From: Candidatus Izemoplasma sp.
GTDB taxonomy: Bacteria; Bacillota_I; Bacilli_A; Izemoplasmatales; Izemoplasmataceae
Direction: 5' to 3'
Assembly (NCBI GenBank): GCA_007116105.1
Contig: SKJA01000139.1
Coordinates: forward strand, 1 to 7,391
DNA length: 7,391 bases
Shown in pieces: positions 7,006 to 7,391 of the stretch; within the stretch, counting starts at the first letter, position 1; each line of letters begins with the position of its first letter. The position numbers were made by a program, and so were the translations under genes. The notes under the pieces were generated by a model that saw nothing but the letters and a program-made list of their open reading frames with translations, was not told the DNA's origin and made no database searches.

Positions 7006-7391
7006 TTGAAAAAAGGCCTAATTTTACTGGCTGCACTTTTCACGGTCCTATTCGTTGCGGCATGTGCCCAAACGGTAGACGTTGAAAGTGTTGCAGTCAC
7101 TCCGGCCAGTGTTACGCTCCAAGTGGGTGCGACTCGTGCAGCTTCGGCGACAGTCTCACCATCAGATGCGGACATCGCTTCAACAGCGTGGACCTCATCG
7201 AACACTAGCGTAGCAACGGTCAACTCATCTGGCTTAATCACTGCGGTTGGCGCAGGTTCAGCTACCATCACTGTTACTGTAACAGGTGAAGGCAGCGAAG
7301 TGCGCACGGCAACAGTTTCTGTTACCGTCACAGCCCCAGTTGATCCAGATCCAGACCCAGACCCAGATCCAGATCCGGACCCAGATCCAGA
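7006..7391 (+). CDS. Secreted lipoprotein with Big_2 Ig-like domain and Asp-Pro repeat, 3'-truncated
   Basis: Only the first 128 residues are visible and the frame is open at the window end. Residues 1-19 are a lipoprotein signal peptide (two lysines, then a hydrophobic core) with lipobox VAAC. C20 would be lipidated after cleavage, anchoring the protein to the outer face of the membrane. Residues about 26-108 form a bacterial Ig-like group 2 (Big_2) domain: VTPASVTLQVG, then WTSSNTSVATVNSSGLITAVGAG and a closing beta-strand pattern. From residue 113 the chain is a pure Asp-Pro repeat, probably an extended spacer to a distal domain not seen here. Such proteins are common cell-surface adhesion or polysaccharide-binding proteins, but the actual function cannot be told from this part. 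The start is TTG, with AGGAGGG 7 bases upstream. Confidence 0.85.
   Translation, partial: MKKGLILLAALFTVLFVAACAQTVDVESVAVTPASVTLQVGATRAASATVSPSDADIASTAWTSSNTSVATVNSSGLITAVGAGSATITVTVTGEGSEVRTATVSVTVTAPVDPDPDPDPDPDPDPDP
7342..7391 (+). repeat. Hexanucleotide repeat GAYCCN encoding (Asp-Pro)n
   Basis: Eight in-frame copies of GAY-CCN are present (variants GATCCA, GACCCA and GATCCG) plus two bases of a ninth, running to the window end. The unit is six bases, so copy-number changes keep the reading frame and only lengthen or shorten the Asp-Pro spacer. The third-base variation shows that it is not a perfectly homogenised array. Confidence 0.9.

Noticed and set aside
6981..7331. 116-codon minus-strand open frame over the lipoprotein gene.
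   Set aside because: It is the mirror of the Big_2 coding sequence, rich in Val/Thr/Ala from its complement, with no ribosome site. The + strand frame has a signal peptide, lipobox and domain.
1..7391. CRISPR array, insertion sequence, tRNA or phage genes, or UGA recoding.
   Set aside because: No spaced direct repeats, no transposase or terminal repeats, no tRNA-like fold, and every tryptophan is TGG with no in-frame TGA in the real genes.

Overview
The window comes from a bacterium of the low-GC Gram-positive type (Bacillota or the Acholeplasma/Izemoplasma side of the Mollicutes). The evidence is a class III fructose-1,6-bisphosphatase, strong AGGAGG ribosome sites, short intrinsic terminators with U-tracts, a four-gene pdhABCD operon of Gram-positive type, and an Ig-like (Big_2) lipoprotein with a TTG start. 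Base composition looks close to half G+C, higher than most mollicutes. All visible stops are TAA or TAG and all tryptophans are TGG, so nothing points to a recoded UGA. The taxonomic placement is inference.

Layout, all on the + strand. (1) Positions 1-1590 hold the 3' four-fifths of a class III fructose-1,6-bisphosphatase gene, cut by the window edge, with a terminator whose stem begins inside its last codons. (2) Positions 1617-1812 are a regulatory gap with a probable extended -10 promoter and two overlapping palindromes just ahead of pdhA. (3) Positions 1813-6595 hold pdhA-pdhB-pdhC-pdhD, tightly packed with gaps of 2, 11 and 9 bases, and ending in a strong terminator. (4) Positions 6623-7005 are non-coding, with two good promoter matches, several hairpins and a long leader of no recognised family. 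(5) From 7006 there is the start of a secreted lipoprotein with one Big_2 domain and an Asp-Pro repeat, cut by the window end.

Function: E1 (PdhA/PdhB), E2 (PdhC) and E3 (PdhD) form the complete pyruvate dehydrogenase complex, turning pyruvate, CoA and NAD+ into acetyl-CoA, CO2 and NADH. Catalytic and cofactor residues are intact in all four subunits. The neighbouring fructose bisphosphatase acts at the gluconeogenic end of the same carbon pathway but has its own terminator, so it is probably a separate transcription unit. The coding content is conventional. The parts least explained by known families are the untranslated region before the lipoprotein gene and the paired palindromes before pdhA.
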